Shown here one piece after another: positions 32,778 through 42,293 of a DNA stretch of 64,000 bases. Origin of the DNA: an uncultured Dorea sp. (GTDB lineage: Bacteria > Bacillota > Clostridia > Lachnospirales > Lachnospiraceae). The DNA lies in the NCBI GenBank assembly GCA_910584615.1, contig CAJUAM010000009.1, forward strand, positions 27,371-91,370, read 5' to 3'. Position 1 is the first letter of the stretch. Each line of letters starts with the position of its first letter. The position numbers were made by a program, and so were the translations under genes. The notes under the pieces were generated by a model. It was not told the DNA's origin and ran no database searches. It saw only the letters and a list, made by a program, of their open reading frames with translations.

Positions 32778-35240
32778 TTACACTTCCACTTTAACCTTAT
32801 CAAGTTTCCAGATATCTTCTACATATTCTTCAATCGTTCTGTCAGATGAGAATTTACCGCAGCAGGCCGTATTAAGAAGCGACATTTTTGCCCACTTATC
32901 CTTATCTTTATATGCTTCTTCTACTCTCTCCTGCGCCTCTGTGTAAGAGCGGAAATCTTTCAGAATAAAGTACATATCTGCCCGGTCGCTCCCTTTCTTT
33001 GTAAGCAGAGAGTTATAAAGGTCACGATACCTCTCCGTATCACCGTCTGCATAAGTTCCATCTACAAGCTGGTTGATCACGCGCCGGATCTCTTCGTCAT
33101 TATTGTAAATGTCATATGGATTGTATCCGCCGTTTCTCTCATATCCCATAACTTCATCTGAACTCATACCAAAGATAAATACGTTCTCTTCCCCAACTTC
33201 TTCTACAATCTCCACATTCGCTCCATCCATCGTACCAATGGTCAGAGCGCCATTCAGCATGAACTTCATATTTCCTGTACCAGAAGCTTCCTTCGATGCA
33301 GTAGAAATCTGCTCGCTCACATCTGCTGCCGCAAAGATCCACTCTGCGTTGGATACACGGTAATCTTCAATAAATACAACCTTTAACTTGCCGTTGATAC
33401 TGCGGTCATTGTTTACTACATCTGCTACTGAGTTGATCAGCTTGATGATCTCCTTGGCACGGATATATCCTGCAGAAGCTTTCGCTCCAAAGATAAATGT
33501 CCTCGGATAGAAACTCATCTCCGGATGGCTCTTGATCTTATTATACAGATACATTACATGCATGATATTAAGAAGCTGTCTCTTATATTCATGAAGTCTT
33601 TTAACCTGCACATCAAAGATAGAATCCGGATCAACCTCAATTTCATTGTGCTCCATGATATATGCGGCAAGACGCTGTTTATTTTTGCGCTTGATCTCCA
33701 TAAATTCCTTCGCGGCAGCTGTATCATCCGCGTATTTCTTAAGACCGCTCATAAGAGAAAGATCTGTCGCCCAATCCTGTGTCCCAAGCTTTTTTGTCAC
33801 CCATTCAGCAAGGAGCGGATTACCATGCATAAGAAAACGTCTCTGGGTGATACCATTCGTCTTATTGTTGAACTTCTGCGGCATCATCTCATAGAAATCC
33901 TTAAGCTCACGCTTTTTAAGAATCTCTGTATGAAGCCTTGCAACACCATTTACAGAATAACCTGCGACAATTGCAAGATGCGCCATCTTGACCTGACCAT
34001 CACGCAGGATTCCCATCTTTCTGACTTTTTCCTCATCACCAGGATACATTTCGCGCACCTGGATAATAAAACGACGGTCTATTTCCTGAATGATCTGGTA
34101 TACTCTTGGAAGAAGTCTGGAAAACAGATCGATCGGCCACTTCTCTAGAGCCTCTGCCATAATAGTATGATTTGTGTACGCACAGGCTTTTGTCGTAACA
34201 TCCCATGCATCATTCCATTCAAGATGGTAGTCATCCAAAAGGATCCTCATAAGCTCCGCTACTGCTACAGTCGGATGGGTATCATTCATCTGGAAGGTCG
34301 CCTTTTCATAAAGCTTACGCACATCATCATGGCTTCTCATATATTTTGCAACTGCTGCCTGAAGACTTGCAGATACGAAGAAATACTGCTGTTTCAGACG
34401 CAGCTCCTTACCTGCATAGTGATTATCATTCGGATAAAGCACCTCTACGATATTCTTCGCAAGATTCTGCTGCTCTACCGCTTTATGGTAATCTCCCCTG
34501 TCAAAAGATTCAAGCTGGAAATCTACGATCGGTTCTGCATCCCAGATACGAAGCGTATTTACATGCTTATTGTTGTATCCGACAATAGGATAATCATACG
34601 GAACAGCGCGCACTGATTCGTAATTTTCCTGCTTGAACAACGTCTTTCCTGTCCCGTCTTCATATTCTACACGGATATTTCCGCCGAAACGGATCTCTTT
34701 GGCATACTCCGGCCGTCTAAGTTCAAACGGATTGCCGTCCTTCAGCCAGTTATCCGGCGCCTCTACCTGATATCCGTCGTTGATCTTCTGTTTAAACATT
34801 CCATAACGATAACGGATGCCGCAGCCATATGCCGCATATCCGAGTGATGACAGTGAGTCAAGGAAACAAGCCGCCAAACGGCCTAACCCGCCGTTTCCAA
34901 GCGCCGGATCCGGTTCCTGATCCTCTATGGCATTTAAGTCAATACCAAGTTCATCAAGAGCTTCCTTCACTTCCTTATATGCCGTCATATTGATCAGGTT
35001 ATTCCCAAGAGCACGGCCCATTAAAAATTCCATGGACATATAGTAGACGATCTTCGGATCATCCTTATCAAACTGTCTCTGCGTCGCGATCCAGTCATCA
35101 ATGATCGCTTCCTTTACCGCATAAGATACCGCCTGAAACTTTTCCTGCGGATTTGCCTCATCCAGCTCCTTGCGGAATAATCTTTTAACATTCTCCTGTA
35201 CATCTCTCTTAAATGTTGCCTTATAAAATCTTGAATTCAT
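32778..35240 (-). CDS. glgP: Glycogen/starch/alpha-glucan phosphorylase
   Basis: Releases glucose 1-phosphate from alpha-1,4-glucans with phosphate, using pyridoxal phosphate. Seen are the N-terminal YYMSMEFLMGRALGNNL, the glycine-rich DPALGNGGLGRLAACFLDS, VQVKRLHEYKRQLLNI, and the PLP-site region EASGTGNMKFMLNGALTIGT with the Lys. About 820 residues, the usual full length. The ATG at 35240 is used: it is 4 bases after the ileS stop, its AAAGGA lies inside the last ileS codons, and an earlier in-frame start (35261) would overlap ileS and add non-conserved residues. No other glycogen genes are adjacent, so it should depend on the ileS promoter and T-box. Confidence 0.95.
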   Translation of the reverse strand: MNSRFYKATFKRDVQENVKRLFRKELDEANPQEKFQAVSYAVKEAIIDDWIATQRQFDKDDPKIVYYMSMEFLMGRALGNNLINMTAYKEVKEALDELGIDLNAIEDQEPDPALGNGGLGRLAACFLDSLSSLGYAAYGCGIRYRYGMFKQKINDGYQVEAPDNWLKDGNPFELRRPEYAKEIRFGGNIRVEYEDGTGKTLFKQENYESVRAVPYDYPIVGYNNKHVNTLRIWDAEPIVDFQLESFDRGDYHKAVEQQNLAKNIVEVLYPNDNHYAGKELRLKQQYFFVSASLQAAVAKYMRSHDDVRKLYEKATFQMNDTHPTVAVAELMRILLDDYHLEWNDAWDVTTKACAYTNHTIMAEALEKWPIDLFSRLLPRVYQIIQEIDRRFIIQVREMYPGDEEKVRKMGILRDGQVKMAHLAIVAGYSVNGVARLHTEILKKRELKDFYEMMPQKFNNKTNGITQRRFLMHGNPLLAEWVTKKLGTQDWATDLSLMSGLKKYADDTAAAKEFMEIKRKNKQRLAAYIMEHNEIEVDPDSIFDVQVKRLHEYKRQLLNIMHVMYLYNKIKSHPEMSFYPRTFIFGAKASAGYIRAKEIIKLINSVADVVNNDRSINGKLKVVFIEDYRVSNAEWIFAAADVSEQISTASKEASGTGNMKFMLNGALTIGTMDGANVEIVEEVGEENVFIFGMSSDEVMGYERNGGYNPYDIYNNDEEIRRVINQLVDGTYADGDTERYRDLYNSLLTKKGSDRADMYFILKDFRSYTEAQERVEEAYKDKDKWAKMSLLNTACCGKFSSDRTIEEYVEDIWKLDKVKVEV

Positions 35241-35244
35241 ATAC

Positions 35245-38200
35245 CTAAATCCTTTCCACACCCAGTGTAACTTTTTCTCCGTTTATCTTCCATTCTTTCA
35301 CGTAGCCTGCCGGAGTTTTTTCCTCAACGGAAACTGCAAGTGTCTCATCACCGATCACTGCCGCATTGCCGGTAAATACTATTCCCGCCTTCTTAGTTCC
35401 TTCATAAGTAACAGTAATCTTATCCATAACCTCAAAACCGGCTTCTTTACGCATAGTCTGGATCTTACTGATGATCTCACGCACAAACCCTTCTTCTAAA
35501 AGTTCCTCTGAAAGATTCGTATCCAGTACAACTGTGATCCCGTTGTCATTTTCAGAAACATAGCCTTCCGTCTGCGCGGATTCGATCAGGAGATCTTCTT
35601 TAAACAGCGTGATCTCCTGTCCGTTTACATCAAGTTTTAAAGCACCTGTCTCATTCAGCTCATCCATAGCTGCGTTACCGTCGATACTGCCAAGCGTTTC
35701 CTTAATTCCGCCTAACATTTTACCATATTTCGGTCCGACTGTCTTTAGCTGAGGTTTAAAAGAATATGAGGTGAAATCACGGACTTCTTGTGTAAATGTT
35801 ACAGTTTTCACATTTAATTCGTCTGCAACAATCTCCTCATAAAACTTCGGAAGATCAAAATCTGCTTTTACATACATCTGACCGATCGGCTGACGGTTTT
35901 TGATGTTCGCCGTATTTCTGCAGGCACGCCCCATAACAACCAGCTTCAGCACATTATCCATGTTATTCTCAAGTTCCTTGTCAATAAAGGCATCCTCTGC
36001 TTCCGGAAAAGCGCACAGATGAATACTTTCCGGTGCCGTCTCGTCAATGCTTCTTACAAGATTCTGGTAAATATCCTCCGTCATAAATGGGATCAGCGGC
36101 GCTGCTGTCTTGCTGCACTCTACAAGAGCGGTATAAAGCGTCATATAAGCATTGATCTTATCCTGCTCCATACCCTTTGCCCAAAAACGCTCACGGCTTC
36201 TTCTTACATACCAGTTGCTCATATCATCCACGAACTCCTGGAGCGCTCTTGCCGCTTCCGGAATCCGGTAATTCAAAAGATGGGCATCTACCTCTTTAAT
36301 GAGTGTATTCAGTTTGGAAAGAAGCCATTTATCCATTACGGATAGTTTATCATATTCTAACGCGTATTTCGTCGCGTCAAAATTATCAATATTCGCGTAC
36401 AGGACAAAGAATGCATAAGTGTTCCACAATGTTCCCATAAATTTGCGCTGTCCTTCCACCACCGCTTTTCCATGAAAACGGTTCGGAAGCCATGGCGCGC
36501 TGTTCACATAAAAATACCAGCGGATCGCGTCTGCCCCGTATTTTTCCAAAGCGTCAAACGGATCTACCGCATTGCCCTTGGACTTGCTCATCTTCTGTCC
36601 CTTCTCATCCTGCACATGTCCCAGGACAATTACATTCTTATAAGGCGCTTTATTAAAAATAAGTGTCGAGATAGCCAGCAGAGAATAGAACCATCCTCTT
36701 GTCTGGTCTACTGCCTCAGAAATAAAGTCAGCCGGGAACTGCTGCTCAAACACATCCTGATTCTCAAATGGATAGTGGTGCTGCGCAAAAGGCATTGCTC
36801 CGGAATCAAACCAGCAGTCAATCACTTCCGGCACGCGATGCATCTCCTTATCACACTTTGGACAGCGAACCGTTACTTCATCAATATACGGCCGATGCAG
36901 TTCGATATCCTCTGGACAATTATCAGACATAGACTTAAGCTCTTCGATACTTCCCACGGAATGCTGGTGCCCGCACTCACACTCCCAGATATTAAGCGGA
37001 GTTCCCCAGTAACGGTTACGGCTGATCCCCCAGTCCTGGACATTTTCCAGCCAGTCGCCGAAACGGCCCTTACCGATACTCTCCGGAATCCAGTTGATCG
37101 TATTATTATTGGCGATCAGATCCTCCTTTACTGCTGTCATATTGATAAACCATGACTCACGCGCATAGTAGATCAAAGGTGTGTCACACCTCCAGCAGTG
37201 AGGATAGCTGTGTTCAAAATTCGGCGCGTCAAATAAAAGTCCGCGTTTTTCTAAATCCTTTAAAACCTCCGGATCTGCTTTCTTTACAAACAGCCCGGCA
37301 AAAGGAGTCGACTCAGCCATATTTCCCTTTTCATCAACAAGCTGGACAAACGGCATATCGTATTTACGGCACACCTTCGCGTCATCTTCACCGAATGCCG
37401 GCGCGATATGAACAACTCCGGTTCCATCCGTAAGCGTTACATAATCATCACAGGTTACATAGAACGCTTTCTTATTCTGCTTTGCGATCCCGTCTGCCGC
37501 GCACTGATAAAGTGGCTCATATTCTTTATACTCCAGATCTTTACCTGTATAAGTCTCAAGCACTTCATAGGCAGCTTCCCCATCCTTAGCCAAAGATGAA
37601 AGTACCGTATCCAGAAGCGCTTCAGCCATATAATAAGTATATCCATCAATACACTTTACCTTTGCATATGTCTCTTTCGGATTGACACAAAGTCCCAAGT
37701 TAGAAGGCAGGGTCCATGGTGTCGTTGTCCATGCGAGAAGATACGCCTCCTCCCCCGCAGCCTTAAAGCGCACGATCGCAGAACGCTCTTTCACATCCTT
37801 ATACCCCTGCGCAACTTCCTGCGCAGACAGCGGTGTACCGCAGCGCGGACAATACGGTACGATCTTAAATCCTTTGTAAAGAAGTCCCTTATCCCAGATC
37901 TTCTTAAGCGCCCACCACTCAGACTCAATATAGTCATTGTGATAAGTTACATATGGATCATCCATGTCTGCCCAAAAGCCGACTGTGCCGGAAAAATCTT
38001 CCCACATACTTTTGTACTTCCAGACACTTTCTTTACATTTGTCAATAAATGGCTCAAGACCGTATTCCTCTATCTGCTCCTTGCCATCAAGCCCCAACGC
38101 CTTTTCAACCTCAAGCTCTACCGGAAGGCCATGGGTATCCCATCCCGCTTTCCTCGGCACCTGATAACCTTTCATAGTGCGGTATCTTGGAATCATATCT

Positions 38201-38394
38201 TTGATAACACGTGTCAGCACATGACCGATGTGAGGCTTACCGTTCGCCGTCGGCGGCCCGTCATAAAACATATAGATATCATTGCCATCCTTCTCTTCCA
38301 TACTCTTCTTAAAGATATTATTATCCTCCCAGAATTTCAGAACACTCTTTTCTCTGTCTACAAAATTCAAGTCTGTCGAAACTTTCTTGTACAT
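35245..38394 (-). CDS. ileS: Isoleucyl-tRNA synthetase
   Basis: Charges tRNA-Ile; class Ia. HIGH motif is GKPHIGHVL (near residue 55); the editing domain includes TTTPWTLPSNLGLCV and the conserved FGEDDAKVC region; the WWYRKSRERFW-like segment appears as WYVRRSRERFWAKG; KMSKS is KMSKSKGNAV near residue 600. At 1049 residues it is the long (eukaryote-like, type 2) form with an extended C-terminus, the kind often less sensitive to mupirocin, which is known for that class and not tested here. CPRCGTPLSAQEV and CECGHQ/CPKCDKE are cysteine pairs. A T-box leader precedes it and glgP follows after 4 bases. Confidence 0.96.
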   Translation of the reverse strand: MYKKVSTDLNFVDREKSVLKFWEDNNIFKKSMEEKDGNDIYMFYDGPPTANGKPHIGHVLTRVIKDMIPRYRTMKGYQVPRKAGWDTHGLPVELEVEKALGLDGKEQIEEYGLEPFIDKCKESVWKYKSMWEDFSGTVGFWADMDDPYVTYHNDYIESEWWALKKIWDKGLLYKGFKIVPYCPRCGTPLSAQEVAQGYKDVKERSAIVRFKAAGEEAYLLAWTTTPWTLPSNLGLCVNPKETYAKVKCIDGYTYYMAEALLDTVLSSLAKDGEAAYEVLETYTGKDLEYKEYEPLYQCAADGIAKQNKKAFYVTCDDYVTLTDGTGVVHIAPAFGEDDAKVCRKYDMPFVQLVDEKGNMAESTPFAGLFVKKADPEVLKDLEKRGLLFDAPNFEHSYPHCWRCDTPLIYYARESWFINMTAVKEDLIANNNTINWIPESIGKGRFGDWLENVQDWGISRNRYWGTPLNIWECECGHQHSVGSIEELKSMSDNCPEDIELHRPYIDEVTVRCPKCDKEMHRVPEVIDCWFDSGAMPFAQHHYPFENQDVFEQQFPADFISEAVDQTRGWFYSLLAISTLIFNKAPYKNVIVLGHVQDEKGQKMSKSKGNAVDPFDALEKYGADAIRWYFYVNSAPWLPNRFHGKAVVEGQRKFMGTLWNTYAFFVLYANIDNFDATKYALEYDKLSVMDKWLLSKLNTLIKEVDAHLLNYRIPEAARALQEFVDDMSNWYVRRSRERFWAKGMEQDKINAYMTLYTALVECSKTAAPLIPFMTEDIYQNLVRSIDETAPESIHLCAFPEAEDAFIDKELENNMDNVLKLVVMGRACRNTANIKNRQPIGQMYVKADFDLPKFYEEIVADELNVKTVTFTQEVRDFTSYSFKPQLKTVGPKYGKMLGGIKETLGSIDGNAAMDELNETGALKLDVNGQEITLFKEDLLIESAQTEGYVSENDNGITVVLDTNLSEELLEEGFVREIISKIQTMRKEAGFEVMDKITVTYEGTKKAGIVFTGNAAVIGDETLAVSVEEKTPAGYVKEWKINGEKVTLGVERI

Positions 38395-38427
38395 TGTAAT
38401 CCTCCTTTACGATTTTGTCAGTAATGC

Positions 38428-38678
38428 AAAAAAAGCTTTCGCCCTGTGTAGGACAAAAGCTTTGCTTTCGTTTATAAACCACCTAAACATACTGTCATAT
38501 GTCTCCCATATAACGGCGGGATCCCGTCGGTTCCTACTAAAATACACGGATCTGTTCAGAAACCGCAACTTAGAAGTGATATTCGGATATATCCTACTTG
38601 CGCCGGACTCACACCATCCCCGGCTCGCTGTGCCGTTTGAATATAACCTACTGTCTTCGTCATCGTTTTTTCTTGTGC
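38428..38678 (-). promoter_or_regulatory. T-box riboswitch leader with Ile specifier before ileS
   Basis: Read on the minus strand, the leader starts with GATGACGAAGACAGTAGG, the usual 5' base of Stem I, followed by GCGAGCCGGGG/GAGTCCGGC (AG-bulge and distal region) and CGAAT-ATC-ACTTCTAAG; the ATC at 38578-38580 is the isoleucine specifier. A Stem III (CGACGGGATCCCGCCG) follows. The antiterminator segment reads TTTAGGTGGTTTATAAACG (about 38468-38486), a diverged T-box. The terminator is GGACAAAAGC/GCTTTCGCCC (38435-38460 region) with seven Ts (38428-38434). The sequence upstream up to the promoter is leader; 38714-38780 is AT-rich with no further element. Confidence 0.9.
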
Positions 38679-38684
38679 CATATC

Positions 38685-38713
38685 ATTATAGGAAAAAACT
38701 TCTGACACGTCAA
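38685..38713 (-). promoter_or_regulatory. Promoter of the ileS-glgP operon
   Basis: On the minus strand TTGACG (38708-38713), exactly 17 bases, perfect TATAAT (38685-38690), directly upstream of the T-box leader. Confidence 0.85.
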
Positions 38714-38785
38714 GGTTTTTATCAATCTTTTCATACTATACTTTTGAATAAATTTTGAAAAAAATAATTCCAACGCAAAAATATA

Positions 38786-38794
38786 TGTTATACT
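38786..38794 (+). promoter_or_regulatory. Extended -10 promoter for the transglutaminase-like gene
   Basis: TGTTATACT with TATACT at 38789-38794 and a TGn extension; -35 weak. It lies about 90 bases before the start codon and may also serve the pilus-like operon. Confidence 0.4.
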
Positions 38795-38887
38795 ATATCC
38801 AATTGTGGATATCATCATTCGGATCATACAAATAATACGCGCTTGTATTAACTGTTTATTAACTTTATAATGAAAGGAGGCTGTAGA

Positions 38888-39868
38888 ATGCATAAAAAGC
38901 TACTTTGCGCCTATATATTTTTTGCACTCTCATTTTCAGCCGCTTTTTTATCCGGTTGTGCTGTTTCCGCCGGTATTCCAAGTAATTCAGACGCTGCCGA
39001 CTCCTCTGATCCTGCATCAAAGAGTCCTTCAGACAACGATCAGTCAGGCGGGAAACGCGCTACCCTGAAAGAACCCCTCATTCCTGAAGCTTCCGGAACT
39101 GTTACATATGGAACTGATAATATCTCTATTGACGCATCTAATACTTCAGAAGGGTATGTCATGGTTAAGTATGAAGGAGATTCCGACAAAGTGAAGTTAC
39201 AGCTCCAGGCTCCGGACGGGGAAACTTACACCTATAATCTGGCTGTCGGTTCTTATGAAGCATTTCCTCTGTCAGCAGGAAACGGAGACTATCACCTTGA
39301 CGTACTGGAACATGCCTATGACGATATGTATGCCACCGCATATTCCGAAGACATAAAGGTTACTCTGAATGACGAATTCAGACCCTTTCTCTATCCGAAT
39401 CAGTATGTGTGGTTTACGCCTGAATATAAGGCAGTATCATACGCCGCAAAGCTTTCAGACAAATCATCGGATGATCTTGATTATATCAGCCGCGTCTATC
39501 ATTATGTGATAAAGAACATTGAATATGATCAGGACCTAGCTCAAAACGTCCAGTCAGGCTACCTCCCGGATATAGACAACACGATGAATACGAAAAAAGG
39601 CATCTGCTTTGACTATGCCTCGTTGATGGCAGCCATGCTCCGCTCCCAGGGAGTTCCCACAAAGCTGGTCGTCGGCTACTCCGGCACAGCCTATCATGCA
39701 TGGATAAGCGTCTACCTGAAGGAATCCGGATGGATCGATAAGATCATAGAATTTGACGGAGAGAACTGGTCTTTGATGGATCCTACGCTTGCCGCTAATA
39801 ACAGCGCTTCATCCGTAAAAAAATATATTGGTGAAGGAAACAATTATACAGTAAAATATTCTTATTAG
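38888..39868 (+). CDS. Transglutaminase-like domain lipoprotein
   Basis: Secreted lipoprotein: signal peptide with lipobox LSGC near residue 23, then a Ser/Asp-rich low-complexity linker (about 28-60). The middle is beta-rich. The C-terminal part (about 190-325) is a transglutaminase-like cysteine-peptidase fold with the triad Cys in KGICFDYASLMAAML (near 238), His in AYHAWISV (near 270) and Asp in WSLMDPTLA (near 297), so it looks active, with protease or cross-linking activity. The ATG at 38888 follows AAAGGAGG. The pilus-like operon starts only 35 bases after its stop with no hairpin between, so co-transcription is likely. Confidence 0.85.
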   Translation: MHKKLLCAYIFFALSFSAAFLSGCAVSAGIPSNSDAADSSDPASKSPSDNDQSGGKRATLKEPLIPEASGTVTYGTDNISIDASNTSEGYVMVKYEGDSDKVKLQLQAPDGETYTYNLAVGSYEAFPLSAGNGDYHLDVLEHAYDDMYATAYSEDIKVTLNDEFRPFLYPNQYVWFTPEYKAVSYAAKLSDKSSDDLDYISRVYHYVIKNIEYDQDLAQNVQSGYLPDIDNTMNTKKGICFDYASLMAAMLRSQGVPTKLVVGYSGTAYHAWISVYLKESGWIDKIIEFDGENWSLMDPTLAANNSASSVKKYIGEGNNYTVKYSY

Positions 39869-39903
39869 ATATCTTAAATCACAACAGTTTATGGAGGATA
39901 ATC

Positions 39904-40959
39904 ATGAAGCAGACAAATGTATTCGGAAAAGCATTTTCCAGTATTGAACTTGCTTCCTTCTGCGGACAGATCGCGCTGATCCTTAAATCGGGCATCTCGG
40001 CTATGGAAGGGCTCAACATTATGCTGGAGGATACATTTTCCCCCGAAGAAGAACCTATCCTGCAGGCTCTGATCGAAAATATGCAGGAGACAGGAAGCCT
40101 GTACGCGGCGCTTGAAGAGACAAAGCTGTTTCCTTCCTACATGATCCACATGGTCCAGATCGGTGAGGAGACAGGTACTCTTGACGAAGTTATGGCAGCG
40201 CTTGAAACACATTATGAACGGGAAGATGCTATCAGCAAGAGCATACGCAGTGCTGTGACATACCCAATGCTGATGACAGGTATGATGGTGGCTGTTATCA
40301 TTGTTCTTCTGGTAAAAGTCATGCCTATCTTTAATCAGGTGTTTGTACAGCTCGGCACAGAGATGACCGGATTCTCCCGCGTACTTATGAATATGGGAAC
40401 GATCATCAATCGTTATTCCATCGTATTCACTGCAATCCTCGTTGTCGCGGCAGCGTTTATTTTTTACGGAACACGCACCCAGTCCGGACGGAATATGTGC
40501 AGAAGTCTTGGTTATAAACTTTCGTTTTCAAAAGCGATCTATGAAGAGCTTGCCTCCTGCCGTTTCGCAAGCGGTATGGCGCTTACTTTAAGCAGCGGAC
40601 TGAATCCGGAACGGAGTATGGAACTTGTGGAAGCTCTCAATGACGATCCGTTTTTCCAGAAGAAACTTAACAACTGCCAGCAGTATATCAATGACGGCAA
40701 AGATCTTACAGATGCGCTCTTTACCTCCGGTATCTTTACAGGCATGTACGCGCGCATGGCATCGATCGGCGCTAAGACAGGATCTATAGATCAGGTGATG
40801 GATACTATCGCTTCCCTTTATCAGGATAATATCGACAACCGCATGAACAATATCCTTGCTACCCTGGAGCCTACTCTGGTAATACTTTTATCACTGATCG
40901 TAGGTGTGATCCTTTTGTCAGTCATGCTGCCGCTTATGGGAATAATGTCCAGTTTGTAA
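39904..40959 (+). CDS. Type II secretion/type IV pilus platform protein (PilC/GspF family)
   Basis: Inner-membrane platform protein that couples cytoplasmic ATPase motion to pilin insertion or removal. Two T2SSF domains are visible, one at about residues 15-135 (FCGQIALILKSGISAMEGLN ... MVQIGEETGTLDEVM) and one at about 215-340 (FASGMALTLSSGLNPERSM ... MASIGAKTGSIDQVM), each with the conserved G-E/K-x-G turn. Three membrane segments lie near 115-137, 165-187 and 322-345. At 351 residues it lacks the 50-60 residue N-terminal extension of PilC. First gene of a six-gene operon ending with a PilT-like ATPase. Confidence 0.9.
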   Translation: MKQTNVFGKAFSSIELASFCGQIALILKSGISAMEGLNIMLEDTFSPEEEPILQALIENMQETGSLYAALEETKLFPSYMIHMVQIGEETGTLDEVMAALETHYEREDAISKSIRSAVTYPMLMTGMMVAVIIVLLVKVMPIFNQVFVQLGTEMTGFSRVLMNMGTIINRYSIVFTAILVVAAAFIFYGTRTQSGRNMCRSLGYKLSFSKAIYEELASCRFASGMALTLSSGLNPERSMELVEALNDDPFFQKKLNNCQQYINDGKDLTDALFTSGIFTGMYARMASIGAKTGSIDQVMDTIASLYQDNIDNRMNNILATLEPTLVILLSLIVGVILLSVMLPLMGIMSSL

Positions 40960-40969
40960 GGAGAAAGAT

Positions 40970-41299
40970 ATGAGCCGTTTTCAATATAAGAAACCATCAC
41001 ACAAGCCATCGGGATTTTTCCTCTCACTGTGTATCTTTTTGGCAATCTTTATCATCTTCATACAAGGCTTGTCCTCTTTGTCAGAAAGTACAATGAGACG
41101 CCAGAAAGAAAGCCTTGAAAATGCCATTACCCGCAGTGTCACCTACTGCTATACTGTAGAAGGGACTTATCCTAAAAGTCTTGATCACCTCAAGGATAAT
41201 TACGGGCTGACTTATGACGAAGAGACTTTTTTTGTCGATTACCGCGTGATCGGCTCTAACGTTCTGCCAGATATCACGATTATTGAGAAAGGGGACTAA
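40970..41299 (+). CDS. Small pilin-like protein lacking a clear prepilin site
   Basis: 109 residues with a basic N-terminus, one long hydrophobic helix (about 15-37, FFLSLCIFLAIFIIFIQGL) and an extracellular part, in the manner of a type IV pilin. AITRSVTYCYTVEGTYPKSLDHLKDNYGL resembles the alphaN-to-loop region of small pseudopilins (shown here only in part: YCYTVEGTYPKSLDHL). However the GFxxxE prepilin peptidase site is absent: after Ser-Gly the sequence is FFLSL with no Glu at +5. It starts 10 bases after the platform gene and ends 3 bases before the DUF4860 gene. I infer a structural or minor pilin-like role. Confidence 0.7.
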   Translation: MSRFQYKKPSHKPSGFFLSLCIFLAIFIIFIQGLSSLSESTMRRQKESLENAITRSVTYCYTVEGTYPKSLDHLKDNYGLTYDEETFFVDYRVIGSNVLPDITIIEKGD

Positions 41300-41302
41300 A
41301 TT

Positions 41303-41788
41303 ATGCGTTTTCGGGTAAAGCAGCGGCATATGATAGATTTTTTATTTCCTGTCGCGTTATTCTTTGTGTTTGCGCTGTCAGCTCTTACTGTGATCTTGCT
41401 GGCAACAAAGATCTACCAGTCCACTACTGAAAATTCTTCGCTGAACTATACTTCCAGAACTTCTCTGTCCTATATTTCTGAGAAGATCCATCAGCAAGAT
41501 TCCGGCAAGATATCTTTAGGAACTTTCAGCGGATGCGATGCCCTCGTGTTGGATCAGGATATGAACGGCACTGCTTATCATACATATATATATGCTTATC
41601 AGAATGAATTAAAAGAAATATTTCTAAAAGACGGAGCCAGGGCAAATGCGTCTGCGGGTCAGACAATCCTTAAAGTCCAGAACTTTTCCATGGAACAGGT
41701 GTCCGACAGCCTGTTTTCATTCCAGTGCACAGACGAAACCGGTCAGACAGCCAGATCCCTTATCAGTGTCCGGAGCACTGTATTCTGA
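41303..41788 (+). CDS. DUF4860 pilus-locus protein
   Basis: 161 residues with one N-terminal membrane helix (about 10-33, MIDFLFPVALFFVFALSALTV) and a beta-rich outer part (STTENSSLNYTSRTSLSYI, ALVLDQDMNGTAYHTYIYAY). This matches the clostridial DUF4860 family, which occurs with PilC/PilT-type genes and has no known function. The topology suggests a minor pilin or assembly partner; no Glu5 prepilin motif is present. GAAAGGGGAC precedes the start. Confidence 0.72.
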   Translation: MRFRVKQRHMIDFLFPVALFFVFALSALTVILLATKIYQSTTENSSLNYTSRTSLSYISEKIHQQDSGKISLGTFSGCDALVLDQDMNGTAYHTYIYAYQNELKEIFLKDGARANASAGQTILKVQNFSMEQVSDSLFSFQCTDETGQTARSLISVRSTVF

Positions 41789-41825
41789 TAGAATGTAAAA
41801 AATAGTAGAAAGGAAACCGTTTCTT

Positions 41826-42293
41826 ATGATCCGTAAAAGCAGAGCACAATCTTCCAGCCTGTTCCTGATGGAACTGATACTTGCAATCTTATTTTTCTCG
41901 ATTACAAGTGCTGTCTGTGTACAGTTTTTTGTAAAATCCCATCTTCTGAGTCAGGAATCAAAAGTCTTGTCACAGGCCGTAAATGAATGCTCTAATATCG
42001 CAGAATTATACGACAGTTCAGATAGTATTGAAGAAGCGTTTTCACTGCTTGAAGCAAATTATCCCGGCATGATCACGGAAAATGGTACAGACAGTTTTGC
42101 AATCATGTATTATGACAATACTTTTTTACCTTGCTCTAAAGAGGATGCCAGGTATTTTCTTAAGGCTTCCTTCACAGAAGAGAATTGTATGCTGAAAGCA
42201 ATAATCAAAGTAACCGATCCCGCTGATTCTGTCATCTATGAACTAAACACCGACCATCATACAGCAAGGAGGACCGACTATGAAGAAAAATAA
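41826..42293 (+). CDS. Prepilin-like protein with Glu5
   Basis: 155 residues. The N-terminus has SSSLFLMELILAILFF: a Ser-Leu cut followed by four residues and Glu at +5, which fits a type III signal peptide of a (pseudo)pilin more nearly than any other gene in the operon. The hydrophobic alpha-1N helix continues to about residue 33. The rest, with two or three cysteines and a short beta region, is not recognised. The 3' end overlaps the next gene by 14 bases. Classed as a minor pilin by topology and context. Confidence 0.7.
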   Translation: MIRKSRAQSSSLFLMELILAILFFSITSAVCVQFFVKSHLLSQESKVLSQAVNECSNIAELYDSSDSIEEAFSLLEANYPGMITENGTDSFAIMYYDNTFLPCSKEDARYFLKASFTEENCMLKAIIKVTDPADSVIYELNTDHHTARRTDYEEK

